This document shows, piece by piece, positions 1-8,700 of a stretch of 64,000 nt of DNA. Origin of the DNA: UBA969 sp041694635 (GTDB taxonomy: Bacteria > Planctomycetota > Planctomycetia > Gemmatales > Gemmataceae); NCBI GenBank assembly GCA_041694635.1, contig JBDNHI010000156.1, forward strand, positions 46,730 to 110,729, given 5' to 3'. The notes beneath the pieces were generated by a model, which did not search any database, was not told where the DNA came from, and worked only from the letters and a program-made list of their open reading frames with translations. Each line of letters opens with the position of its first letter. The first letter of the stretch is position 1. The translations under genes were made by a program, and so were the position numbers.

Positions 1-245
1 GCGGTCGTCATACCGCATTCTTTAGTGGCTATCGCCCCCAATTTTATTTCCGCACCACTGATGTTACTGGTAGCGTAACATTACCAGAAGGTGTTGAAAT
101 GTGTATGCCTGGCGACAATGTGAAAAGTTTGGTTGTTCAATTGGAACAAGACAAACCGATTGCAATGGATGAAGGCCTTCGCTTTGCTATCCGAGAAGGT
201 GGCAGAACAGTGGGATCAGGTGTTGTAACCAAGATTCTTGAGTAA
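1..245 (+). CDS. tuf: Elongation factor Tu, C-terminal part (partial at the window edge)
   Basis: The first complete codon is at base 3, and the frame reads GRHTAFFSGYRPQFYF and onward to a TAA at 243-245. This is the domain III end of EF-Tu, the GTPase that brings aminoacyl-tRNA to the ribosome, and it closes with the usual KILE-type terminus. About 80 residues are visible; the GTP-binding domain lies outside the window. A hairpin typical of a terminator follows, and rpmG, tRNA-Trp, secE and nusG come next, which is the common tuf-secE-nusG neighbourhood. Identification is secure. Confidence 0.95.
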   Translation, partial: GRHTAFFSGYRPQFYFRTTDVTGSVTLPEGVEMCMPGDNVKSLVVQLEQDKPIAMDEGLRFAIREGGRTVGSGVVTKILE

Positions 246-266
246 AAATGATTTGGTAAAAACTGC

Positions 267-304
267 GGAGCACCCGCGCAAGAATTTTCTTCAGTAGGTG
301 CTCC
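267..304 (+). terminator. Stem-loop after tuf
   Basis: GGAGCACC (267-274) pairs perfectly with GGTGCTCC (297-304). The loop contains a second small AAGAA/TTCTT stem. A T-rich stretch (TTAGTTTTAG) follows. It probably terminates or attenuates tuf transcription before rpmG. The T-run is interrupted, so read-through is likely. Confidence 0.6.
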
Positions 305-331
305 TTAGTTTTAGATTTCTTGGAGTTTATA

Positions 332-484
332 ATGCGTGAATATGTTTGGATGGAGTGTACAGAATCTGGTGAACGAAACTACAGGGTTCAAAAAGAAACT
401 CGTGGACCTGAGCGTTTGGAGCTTAAAAAGTATTGCCCCAAATTGCGTAAGGTTACGATTCATAAAGAAACCCGAAAAAAATAG
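332..484 (+). CDS. rpmG: 50S ribosomal protein L33
   Basis: A 50-residue basic protein begins MREYVWMECTESGERNY and ends KVTIHKETRKK, the typical L33 length and C-terminus. L33 sits near the E site of the large subunit. A TTGGAG sequence about 6 bases upstream of the ATG serves as ribosome-binding site. Only two cysteines remain (Cys9 and Cys35), so this is a cysteine-poor form, not the four-cysteine zinc-binding form. It is placed between tuf and the tRNA-Trp/secE/nusG genes, as in many bacteria. The gene is short and easily missed by ORF callers. Confidence 0.93.
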   Translation: MREYVWMECTESGERNYRVQKETRGPERLELKKYCPKLRKVTIHKETRKK

Positions 485-585
485 TTGTCACTCCGAGTTG
501 TTGCATCATTGTTAACATTAATTCATACATAAATTACTGTTTGAATTGTTAATAAATCATACAATTACTTTGGTAAGACTTAAAT

Positions 586-658
586 ACGGGTGTAGCTCAA
601 CTGGCAGAGCACCGGTCTCCAAAACCGGGGGTTGAAGGTTCGACTCCCTCCGCCCGTG
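586..658 (+). tRNA. trnW: tRNA-Trp (anticodon CCA)
   Basis: A cloverleaf folds with acceptor stem ACGGGTG/CGCCCGT (one T-G wobble), anticodon stem CCGGT/ACCGG and loop CTCCAAA, which puts anticodon CCA at 619-621. The T-loop is TTCGACT. The discriminator is G and no CCA end is encoded. A tRNA-Trp upstream of secE is a widespread bacterial arrangement. Confidence 0.96.
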
Positions 659-772
659 CTTTTGGTGATTTTGGAACTAACTTGGATAACTGTTGTTTTT
701 TTATAAGATCTTGTAGGTGATAATCGTATTTTCGCCTGATCTTTTCATAGTGTTGGTAGCCTCAGGATTACA

Positions 773-2050
773 ATGGCATCGACCATCAAAAATGAGCAGA
801 TAACTTCTTCTAAATCCGATTACGCAAATCCAGCGTATTACGGTCTGGGATTTGTTATTATTTTTACAGCGATTGCTTTTGCATTGCTGCAGTTACTTCC
901 TTTCTTTTGGTTTGATATTCTTAAAATTCCAGCTTCCCCTACTTCTAAAATAGCCCTTGCAGTTGTCACCTTTGCACTTGGTATTTTTGCACTTGTAACT
1001 ATAGGCAAAAACAAATTATTTACAGAATTAAATGGGTTAAAAGCAGCCGTTTTTATTGGCTTTGTTCTTATTTTGTTAAATCTAGTTGTTTTTTCTTGGT
1101 GGGGTAAGTTTAGTGAAACTCTTGTTTTTGAAAAAGGCTTTTTTCCTGAATCATTTGGTATTAGTTTTGCAATTGCGGGTTGCGCAGTATTCATAATTGC
1201 TTCTTTGATGTTTTTTGTAAAACCTTCCAATCTTAAATTATTTAAGCAAATTGAAGAGCAAGGTTGGTTCTCCCGAGAATCGTTTAAACATAATCAGGGA
1301 CCCCGGATTCGTAGAGGCACCATTCTTTGCTTATTAGTTCTTTTTGGTACGGGAATTTATGTTCTTGTAAAAAATGAGACTTTGTCTCGTGGCGGTAATA
1401 ACCTTAAAGTTGAAATTCCTTTTACTGCTAGAGTAAATATCAATCCAGATAAAACCGGTGACACCATCGCCATTTTGGAAACTTTTGGTTACAAAACTGA
1501 ACAACCAAATGTCTCCCGTCAACAGTATCGTTTAGCTAATCAATCTGTCGATGCGAACAACTTTGTAAAAATTGGTTTGCTCACGGGTGACTCGAAATAC
1601 AAAAGCAATGAAATAGTTTCAAAAGAATTCTATCAAGAAGAATCTCGAGAACTTACAAAAAATGATCGTAAGCCTGCTGAGTCATCGGAGCCTAAAACTG
1701 CAGATGGTAATTTGGTTTACCAGTCTATAATACTTATCCCAGGGACTCAGTTTTCGGTTCCTATTTTGTTAATTATAATTGGAATTTGGATTTCTTGGCG
1801 AATTGTTAATATTCCGGTGTTTGCAGATTTCTTAATCGCCACCGAAGCCGAGATGAATAAAGTCTCTTGGACAACGAATAAAAAATTGTTCCATGACACA
1901 ATTGTTGTACTGACCACTTTGGTGCTAATGTCGGTATTTCTATTTGCGATGGATCAGTTTTGGAGAATTTTCTTGAGTAAAGCGGGGGTGCTTCGCTTTG
2001 GTCAAGATAATGTTCAGAAAAACACAAGTGTTGACCTAAAAAAATGGTAA
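773..2050 (+). CDS. secE: SecE subunit of the Sec translocase, greatly enlarged form
   Basis: The C-terminal 75 residues are recognisable SecE: an amphipathic helix around FLIATEAEMNKVSW (about 353-366), then a membrane helix at about 377-402. SecE clamps SecY in the protein-export channel. The protein is 425 residues, whereas SecE is usually 60-130. The extra part has five predicted membrane segments (about 22-47, 60-77, 90-109, 128-149, 181-199), a soluble region of about 125 residues (200-326), and a sixth segment at 327-346 just before the SecE core. Position directly before nusG supports the call. The ATG has AGGA 5 bases upstream. The role of the added domain is unknown. Confidence 0.88.
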   Translation: MASTIKNEQITSSKSDYANPAYYGLGFVIIFTAIAFALLQLLPFFWFDILKIPASPTSKIALAVVTFALGIFALVTIGKNKLFTELNGLKAAVFIGFVLILLNLVVFSWWGKFSETLVFEKGFFPESFGISFAIAGCAVFIIASLMFFVKPSNLKLFKQIEEQGWFSRESFKHNQGPRIRRGTILCLLVLFGTGIYVLVKNETLSRGGNNLKVEIPFTARVNINPDKTGDTIAILETFGYKTEQPNVSRQQYRLANQSVDANNFVKIGLLTGDSKYKSNEIVSKEFYQEESRELTKNDRKPAESSEPKTADGNLVYQSIILIPGTQFSVPILLIIIGIWISWRIVNIPVFADFLIATEAEMNKVSWTTNKKLFHDTIVVLTTLVLMSVFLFAMDQFWRIFLSKAGVLRFGQDNVQKNTSVDLKKW

Positions 2051-2074
2051 ACAACTGTTTCGGAGTTGGGAACA

Positions 2075-2716
2075 ATGGCATCTGAAAATGCGGAACATTC
2101 TGTAGATCCTACCACGACTTCTGAAAGTACTATTCAGAATTCTGTACCACAACCTGCCCCTTCCTTGCCTAATTCCGACAAGCGATGGTATGTTGTTAAG
2201 GTGCAAAGTGGCAGGGAAGAAGCGATCAAAGAATCTTTAGAACGCAGGGTAAAAATTGATGGCCTAGAAGATTTCTTCGGGCAAATTTATATCCCTATCG
2301 AAAAAGTTACTGAAATGCGCAGAGGTAAAAGAGTTTCTCGAGAACGGAAACTTTTCCCCGGTTATTTAATGGTGGAAGTTGAATTCAACGATCCTATCCT
2401 TTATCTTTTCCGCGAAACAACAGGTGTTGGAGATTTTGTGGGCGGTACTGCATCCCATAAATTACCTACCCCTATGAGTGATAAAGAAATTGAACGCATG
2501 CTTCGCGTCAAGGGAGACAATGTTGCTCCTACCCTTGTTAGCAAACCTGCGTTTGATATGGGTGACCGCATTAAGGTAAAGGATGGAACCTTTGCTGGAA
2601 TGGACGGAGAAGTTAAAGAGATTTTAGAAGGATTAGGCCGGGTTAAAGTGGAATTAACTATTTTTGGAAGACCAGTTCCCGTTGAATTGGAATACTGGCA
2701 AGTTGAAACAGTTTAA
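2075..2716 (+). CDS. nusG: Transcription termination/antitermination factor NusG
   Basis: The 213-residue protein has an NGN domain (WYVVKVQSGREEAI, then LFPGYLMVEVEF) and a C-terminal KOW domain (DRIKVKDGTFAGMDGEV). NusG binds RNA polymerase and links it to Rho or to the ribosome. About 35 Ser/Thr/Pro-rich residues precede the NGN domain, a short disordered extension. The frame opens at a TTG (2066), but ATG 2075 is preferred because CGGAG lies 9 bases upstream. It follows secE by 24 bases and leads into rplK, the conserved secE-nusG-rplK order. Confidence 0.95.
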   Translation: MASENAEHSVDPTTTSESTIQNSVPQPAPSLPNSDKRWYVVKVQSGREEAIKESLERRVKIDGLEDFFGQIYIPIEKVTEMRRGKRVSRERKLFPGYLMVEVEFNDPILYLFRETTGVGDFVGGTASHKLPTPMSDKEIERMLRVKGDNVAPTLVSKPAFDMGDRIKVKDGTFAGMDGEVKEILEGLGRVKVELTIFGRPVPVELEYWQVETV

Positions 2717-2729
2717 TTAAGGGTTAGAA

Positions 2730-3194
2730 ATGGCAAAGCAAGTTACCGCACAGATTCGTCTCCAATGTCCAGGTGGTTTAGCTACCCCTGCTCCCCCTGT
2801 TGGCCCTGCTTTGGGTCAGCATGGTGTGAATATTGGGGCTTTTGTCTCGCAATTTAATGAGCGGACCAAAGATAATAAAGGCATTATTGTTCCTATTGTC
2901 ATCACGGTTTATTCAGATCGATCTTTTGAATTTATTGTTAAAAGTCCTCCAGCATCGATTCTTCTTAAAATCGCTGCCGGTATTCCTCCTGAAAAGAAAA
3001 AGGGTGGAGATGTCATTCCTGGGGATGAGAAAACCAAAGGTAGTGGCAAATACAAAGGTTTCAAAGTGTCACAGTCTCAAGTTCGGGATATTGCTCAAAA
3101 GAAGCTTTCCGACCTCAATGCTCGTGACCTTGATCACGCTACTCGTATCATTGCTGGGACTGCTCGCAGCCTTGGTTTAACAGTAGAAGCTTAG
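2730..3194 (+). CDS. rplK: 50S ribosomal protein L11
   Basis: The protein has 154 residues, slightly longer than the usual 141-145. The diagnostic N-terminal stretch GGLATPAPPVGPALGQHGVN is intact, followed by the rRNA-binding C-terminal domain. L11 forms the GTPase-associated centre with the L10/L12 stalk and 23S rRNA. It starts 13 bases after nusG and is followed by rplA, as in the classical L11 operon. The Shine-Dalgarno sequence is weak (AAGGGTTAGAA), which fits translation coupled to nusG. Confidence 0.97.
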   Translation: MAKQVTAQIRLQCPGGLATPAPPVGPALGQHGVNIGAFVSQFNERTKDNKGIIVPIVITVYSDRSFEFIVKSPPASILLKIAAGIPPEKKKGGDVIPGDEKTKGSGKYKGFKVSQSQVRDIAQKKLSDLNARDLDHATRIIAGTARSLGLTVEA

Positions 3195-3218
3195 AGTCTA
3201 AACAAAATATCATCAAGA

Positions 3219-3242
3219 ATCGGCCAAAATCTTGTGGCCGAT
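3219..3242 (+). promoter_or_regulatory. Perfect 8-bp hairpin in the rplK-rplA spacer
   Basis: ATCGGCCA (3219-3226) and TGGCCGAT (3235-3242) form a perfect stem with an 8-base loop, 53 bases before the rplA start. No T-run follows, so it is not a classical terminator. It could be an mRNA control or processing site; L1 is known to autoregulate its own mRNA in other bacteria. That role is inference. Confidence 0.4.
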
Positions 3243-3295
3243 ATGGCTTGTTGTATCTACCATAAGATATTCACGCATAATTTTGGAAAGTAGCT

Positions 3296-4138
3296 ATGGC
3301 AAAATCAAAATCAGATAATGAAACAAGTAACAACCTTGCAGAGGGTGTTAACCCCACTGATACTAAAAAAACCGAACCTAAGGTTGTATCAGAGGCTACA
3401 AATACAAAAAGAAGAGGGAAGCAACCTGGTCGACCACCTCGAAAAGGTAAAAAGTTAAACGCTAAAATTGCCTCACTTTATGAAAAAGTGTCTAAGGAAG
3501 GCCAACTTTCTTTAGTTAAAGCTATTGGTCTTTTAAAACAAATTAAGCGCGCTAAATTTGATGAAACTGTTGAAATTCATATGTCTTTAGGAATCGATTC
3601 TACTCAAAGTGATCAAATGATTCGCGGTAGCGTTGCATTACCTCATGGGATTGGTAAAAAAGTACGGGTTTTAGTTTTCTGCCAAGGTGATAATGTTTCC
3701 AAGGCAAAAGAAGCGGGTGCTGATTTTGTTGGTGATGCAGACCTCGTCAAGAAAATTCAAAACGAAAACTGGCTTGATTTTGATGTGGTTCTGGCTGCTC
3801 AGGATATGATGGGTCAGGTCAGCCGACTTGGTAAAGTTCTTGGGCCCCGTGGTTTAATGCCTACACCCAAAGCTGGAACCGTGATTACATCTGGGCAAGA
3901 TATTGGTTCAGTCATTAAAGAATTCAAAGCTGGTAAAGTTGAATATCGTTCCGATAAAGGTGGCAATGTTCATGCTGGGATTGGAAAGATTAGTTTTAAT
4001 GACGATCAAATTGTTTCCAATGCACTTACTTTCGTGGAACAGGTTAGGTCTTCTAAACCAACTGGTATCAAGGGAAATTACATTAAATCAGTTACTCTTT
4101 CTGCTACTATGTCTCCCGGAATATCAGTAACGCTATAA
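3296..4138 (+). CDS. rplA: 50S ribosomal protein L1 with basic N-terminal extension
   Basis: The L1 body (from about residue 53, NAKIASLYEKV) contains the family signature GPRGLMPTPKAGTV. L1 forms the mobile stalk at the E site and represses its own operon in several bacteria. The protein is 280 residues, against about 230 normally. The extra N-terminal segment is hydrophilic and ends in a positively charged GRPPRKGKK stretch that resembles an AT-hook or nucleic-acid-binding tail. The preferred ATG has GGAAAG upstream and the extension is in frame, so it appears real. It lies between rplK and rplJ. Confidence 0.95.
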   Translation: MAKSKSDNETSNNLAEGVNPTDTKKTEPKVVSEATNTKRRGKQPGRPPRKGKKLNAKIASLYEKVSKEGQLSLVKAIGLLKQIKRAKFDETVEIHMSLGIDSTQSDQMIRGSVALPHGIGKKVRVLVFCQGDNVSKAKEAGADFVGDADLVKKIQNENWLDFDVVLAAQDMMGQVSRLGKVLGPRGLMPTPKAGTVITSGQDIGSVIKEFKAGKVEYRSDKGGNVHAGIGKISFNDDQIVSNALTFVEQVRSSKPTGIKGNYIKSVTLSATMSPGISVTL

Positions 4139-4195
4139 ACCAATAATGGACTTACAACTAAACTAATAGTTTGGCCAAAACGCAGGTAAATTCAA

Positions 4196-4780
4196 ATGAG
4201 CAAGTTAATTAAGGGTATGGAAATTGAAGCCCTTCGAGTGGACTTCAAAAATGTTAAAGATATGGTTTTTCTTGATATTCAAGCAATAACCGCTCAAAAC
4301 AATACTGGCCTTAGGGCAGTTCTAAGAAAAAAGAATATTCGCTTAAAAGTTGTAAAAAACACTTTGGCTCGTATGGTTCTTTCGGAACAAGGCATTGTTG
4401 TTCCTAAATCTGCAGGTTACTTTGATGGGCCTACCGTTGTTGCTTGGGGTGCTAATAGTATTGCTGAACTTAGTCGTGAATTAGAAGTTGAACTCAAAAA
4501 CCCCAAGTCTGCTGCGAAGTATAAAGATAAAGTTAAAATTAAAGGGGCTATAGCAGACTCTCAACCTGTTACTTTTGAAGTAGCATTAAAGATGCCTACT
4601 CGCGAAGAGGCCATTGGAAAAATAGTTGGTTTGGTTCTTGCCCCTTCGGCCATTCTTGCAAGTCAGATTATATCTGCAGGAAGTACCATTGCGGGCCAGA
4701 TCAAAACTATCTCGGAAAGGTCTGCTGCAGAAGTACCCGCTGCAGAAGTATCTGCTGCGGAAGTACCTGCTGCAAACTAG
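4196..4780 (+). CDS. rplJ: 50S ribosomal protein L10
   Basis: L10 anchors the L7/L12 dimers on the ribosomal stalk. The 194-residue product has the N-terminal rRNA-binding domain (NTGLRAVLRKKNIRLKVVKN) and the helical C-terminal part to which L12 binds. The last 19 residues are a low-complexity tail of (S/P)AAEV units encoded by 15-base tandem repeats, beyond the usual end of the family. ATG 4196 follows AGG by about 9 bases. It lies 57 bases after rplA and 74 bases before the chosen start of rplL. Confidence 0.96.
   Translation: MSKLIKGMEIEALRVDFKNVKDMVFLDIQAITAQNNTGLRAVLRKKNIRLKVVKNTLARMVLSEQGIVVPKSAGYFDGPTVVAWGANSIAELSRELEVELKNPKSAAKYKDKVKIKGAIADSQPVTFEVALKMPTREEAIGKIVGLVLAPSAILASQIISAGSTIAGQIKTISERSAAEVPAAEVSAAEVPAAN
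4721..4774 (+). repeat. 15-bp coding tandem repeat at the end of rplJ
   Basis: Three and a half imperfect copies of a 15-base unit (first codon TCT, CCC or CCT, then GCT-GC(A/G)-GAA-GTA) begin at 4721, 4736, 4751 and 4766. They encode the repeating pentapeptide (S/P)AAEV at the L10 C-terminus. Slippage could easily change the copy number between strains. Confidence 0.85.
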
Positions 4781-4854
4781 GGGTCTTTTTTTACCGTTAT
4801 TACGCACCGTTTGCTGCTAAGCTTCAAGCAGCGTTTTTGAAAGGAAAGTTTCTA

Positions 4855-5256
4855 ATGTCTGATGCAACTACCTATGCTCCTGAGATTAAAGATCTTGGAG
4901 ATAAAATCGTTACCCTAACCTTAAGCAAGGCAGTCGAATTAGCTGACTACCTTGAAAAAGTTCATAATATCAAACCTGCTGCAGGTGGTGGTGTTATGAT
5001 GGCTGCTGCTGCTGCACCTGCTGGTGAAGCTCCTGCTGCTAAGACCGAATTCACAGTAGTTCTTGAATCTATCGTAGCAGAAAAGAAAATTAGCATCATT
5101 AAGGTAGCCAGAGAAATCACTGGTTTAGGCCTAAAAGAAGCTAAGGATTTGGTTGAAGGAGCACCTAAGAACGTTAAAGAAAACGTTTCTAAGGATGAAG
5201 CTGAAGCCATTAAAAAGAAGCTTGAAGATGCTGGTGCAAAAGTTAGCTTAAAATAA
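4855..5256 (+). CDS. rplL: 50S ribosomal protein L7/L12
   Basis: This is the acidic stalk protein, 133 residues, that recruits translational GTPases. It has an N-terminal dimerisation domain, an Ala/Gly-rich hinge (GGGVMMAAAAAPAGEAP), and the conserved globular C-terminus (KISIIKVAREITGLGLKEAK). The reading frame opens at a TTG (4837), but ATG 4855 is chosen because AGGAAA lies about 7 bases upstream and the product then starts MSDATTYAPEI. It follows rplJ, as expected. A strong hairpin lies 22 bases beyond the stop. Confidence 0.97.
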   Translation: MSDATTYAPEIKDLGDKIVTLTLSKAVELADYLEKVHNIKPAAGGGVMMAAAAAPAGEAPAAKTEFTVVLESIVAEKKISIIKVAREITGLGLKEAKDLVEGAPKNVKENVSKDEAEAIKKKLEDAGAKVSLK

Positions 5257-5277
5257 AATATCGAATTATTATTAGAG

Positions 5278-5314
5278 GAACATCTTTATTTATAAAGATG
5301 TTCTTTAATATTTT
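5278..5314 (+). terminator. Hairpin after rplL
   Basis: GAACATCTTTAT (5278-5289) and ATAAAGATGTTC (5292-5303) form a perfect 12-bp stem, AT-rich toward the loop. A T-rich tail (TTTAATATTTT) follows. It is a probable partial terminator between the L10 genes and rpoBC. Confidence 0.65.
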
Positions 5315-5498
5315 GATTTTTGTTTGTAGTTTTGTATTTATTTTGGTTAATATAAGGTAGCATTCCTTATTTAGGATTTTTAGTTCTGAACTAAGTGAAT
5401 GGATTCCTTTGTTTAGGCCTGCTTGCTGTTGGGGGTAGATATTTGTTTAGGTTATTAACAGAAGCGGTTAGAATTACTTATTTACTTGTACTTATTAG

Positions 5499-5538
5499 GG
5501 CCGTTAGCCAAGTTTGGATACTTGGCCTTAGCCTTTTT
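5499..5538 (+). terminator. Terminator-like hairpin (attenuator candidate) in the rpoB leader
   Basis: GCCAAGT (5507-5513) pairs with ACTTGGC (5520-5526) around a 6-base loop, and GGC/GCC (5499-5501 with 5531-5533) extends it across an internal bulge. TTTTT follows at once. It sits about 230 bases before rpoB, in the position of an attenuator. Confidence 0.6.
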
Positions 5539-5771
5539 GGGAGATTATTTCTTATGCCAAAAAGTCCTTATAATGTCCATACAGTTTTCAAGTCTTGTTT
5601 TTTTGAAGTCCGTAAAGCTATATTAATATTTAGATATCCCCCGGTTTATTGTTTAGATTTTTGATGTTCCCAGGGCTGACTCGGGAGCGTTTTTGGTTTG
5701 TCACCTCTTTCCTCCTTGTCGCCATTTTTGAACTTTGCTTGGAATACACCAAGGGTTAGGAGCTGGCTGCC

Positions 5772-8700
5772 ATGCCCATCCCGTCGATTCGTACTATTAA
5801 ACCTGAAGCTGTAAGAAACTTTGGGCGATTTGGCGATACTATTGATGTTCCGGTTTTGACCGAGATCCAGACAAAATCTTATGATAGATTTTTGCAACTG
5901 GGTGTTCCCCACGATAAACGCGAAGCCTCTGGCCTCGAAGGTGTGCTTAGGGAAATTTTTCCCATTGAAAGTTATGATAAGACCATTCGTTTGCAATTCG
6001 TTCGCTACGAGCTAGGAAAACCTCGCTTTGGTACTGATGAATGTAGGCAGCTGCGACTTACCTACGGTCGACCCTTCAAAGTTTGGCTTCGTCTTGAAAA
6101 AGAAGTACCTGTTGAAGAAGAAGTTTTTCTTGGTGAAATGCCGATTATGATTGGTGGTGGTGAATTCATTATCAACGGTGCAGAGCGTGTGGTTGTTAGC
6201 CAGTTGCACCGTTCACCGGGTGTTGATTTTCAAGAAACTACAGATGGCGATAAAAAGCTTCATAGTTGTAGAATTATTCCAGAGCGAGGTAGTTGGATCG
6301 AGATCAATGTTACTAAGAAGGAAGCCTTAAGCGTTAGAATTGACCAATCAGGTAAATTCTCCGCAATGACTCTTCTTCGTGCTATGGATCCTAAGTATTC
6401 CACTGATGCTGATATAATTAAAGAGTTTTACGAAACTGAATCTGTCAAAATCACTACGGCGGGAAAAGTTAAGCTCAAGGGCGCCCAAGTGGTTGGTGAA
6501 GTGATTGATCCACAAACAGGCGAAATATACGCTGAAAGTGGTGAAATTCTCACCGAAGAGAAAGTTAACAGTATTTCTCTGACTAATGTTAAAGAAATCA
6601 TCATTCTTAAGACTGCTAAAGATCCTATTATCATTTCTTCATTGAAGGATGATGCAACCAACACCCATGAAGAAGCCTTGCTCAAAATTTACCAACGGCT
6701 AAGGCCAGGTAATCCTCCACAACTGGAAAAAGCAAAAGAGCTTTTTAAGGAAAAGTTCCAAGATCCTAGTAGATATCGCCTTGGTAAAGTAGGTCGCTTT
6801 CGGTTAAATCGAAAATTCGACCAAAAGGTTGCCGAATCTGAAATGACTTTACGCTCTATCGATTTCCTTAATGCTATTAAATATGTTTTGAAACTTCGTG
6901 CAAAAGATGGCTATGCAGACGATATCGATCATCTTGGTAACAGGCGTGTTAGGACTATTGATGAACTTGCAGCAGACGAATTGCGCAAAGGATTCCTGAA
7001 GCTGAAGCGTACGGTTCAAGAACGCATGAGTATGCGCGAACAAATTGATATGACACCAAGGCAATTGATTAATCCGAAGAGTATTTCTGCTGCTATCGAG
7101 TACTTCTTTGGTCGTGGCGAACTTAGTCAAGTGGTTGACCAAACAAATCCGCTATCTCAGTTGACTCACGAAAGGCGCCTTTCGGCCCTTGGGCCTGGTG
7201 GGTTAAATCGTAAAAGAGCTGGATTTGATGTGCGCGATGTTCACATTTCGCATTATGGTAGAATTTGCCCAATTGAAACTCCTGAAGGTACAAATATCGG
7301 CTTGATCTCTCACCTTAGCATTTATGCAGGGGTGGATGATTATGGTTTCCTTATTACCCCTTACAGGCAAATCAAAAAACGCAAACTTACAACCGAAGTT
7401 CAATGGCTTCGTGCTGATGAAGAAGCGTTGGCTAGGCTTGCACCTGCTGATGCCCCAACCGATGGGCAGAAAATTACAGATGAGCGTATTATTGCTCGTC
7501 ATGAAGGCGACTTTAAACAGGTCCTTTCCGATGAAGTCGAATTCATTGATATCAGCCCTAAGCAGATGGTTGGCGTTTCTGCTGGTCTTATTCCATTCTT
7601 GGAACACGATGATGCAAACCGTGCATTGATGGGTTCCAACATGCAAAGGCAAGCCGTTCCTCTTTTAATTACAGAGGCACCCATTGTTGCTACCGGCCTT
7701 GAGAAAGATGTTGCTTACAATAGCGGTATGGTTCTCAAGTCTCCGATGGATGGCTATATCACTTATGCCGACTCCGATCGAATAATCGTGGGTCTACATA
7801 AATTAGAAGATAATAACGAAACCAGCTTATTAGTTCGTGCTAGGGCTCAATCTGGTTACCGTGAAATGCTTCTGCGCAAATTTGTTGGGCTTAACGAACA
7901 TACCTGCCAAAATCATAAGCCTTTAATCAAGGTGGGGCAGAAGATTAAAAAAGGTGCTATTCTTGCCGATGGTGCTGCTACTAGTAATGGTGAACTTGCC
8001 CTAGGCAGAAATGTGCTTGTTGCTTTTATGTCTTGGGATGGTTACAACTTTGAAGATGCTATTATCATTAGTGAAAAACTGGTTCAGAACGATACCTATA
8101 CCAGTATTCATATTGAGCACTTCGAACTTGAAATCAGAGAAACAAAACTTGGGAAAGAAGAATTTACCCGCGATATTCCCAATGTTTCACCTCGGGCACT
8201 TGCCAACTTGGATGAGCACGGTGTAGTTCGCACAGGGACTTTTGTCCAACCAGGAGATATTCTGGTTGGTAAGGTTTCTCCTAAGTCTAAGAGTGAACTT
8301 ACCCCTGAAGAAAAATTGCTTTATGCAATTTTCGGCAGAGCAGGCGAAGATGTTAAGAACGATAGTCTAGAAGTCCCTTCTGGTATCGAAGGTGTTGTCA
8401 TCGATTCCAAGCGCTTCTGTCGTCGATCTAGTATGACTGATGATGAAAGAAAGATACTTGATAAGGAATATCGTGATGAAGAAGCTCAATACAACAAGTT
8501 GATCATCGAAGAATTTCGTGCGATGCTCACCGAGTTGGGCGGAGTTACCGATAAAAATCTCGTCAAAGAGTTTGCTGGAAAAAGTGGTACTGAAAAAGAT
8601 GACAAGGCTTTGCTTGATCTTGCTCAACACTTTACCCTCGACAGGCTTGATGTTCGAAGTGCTGATAGGAAGAAGGAATGTGCAGAGGTATTCGGCAGAC

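Larger units (their letters stand above)
5257..5771 (+). promoter_or_regulatory. 515-base rplL-rpoB intergenic leader
   Basis: No convincing gene is seen here. An 89-codon frame (5395-5664) lacks a ribosome-binding site and contains the stem-loops described separately. The region holds one hairpin at 5278-5303, a terminator-like hairpin at 5499-5533 followed by five T, and a mutually exclusive pairing (5533-5540 with 5557-5564). In many bacteria this spacer attenuates transcription so that RNA polymerase subunits are made at lower levels than stalk proteins; that is inferred here. The rpoB Shine-Dalgarno (AGGAG, 5758-5762) closes it. Confidence 0.6.

Noticed and set aside
586..658. tRNA-Trp between rpmG and secE as a novelty
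   Set aside because: tRNA-Trp next to secE-nusG is common in bacteria.
5395..5664. 89-codon frame in the rpoB leader
   Set aside because: No ribosome-binding site, no recognisable protein features, and it spans hairpins that look regulatory. Treated as chance.
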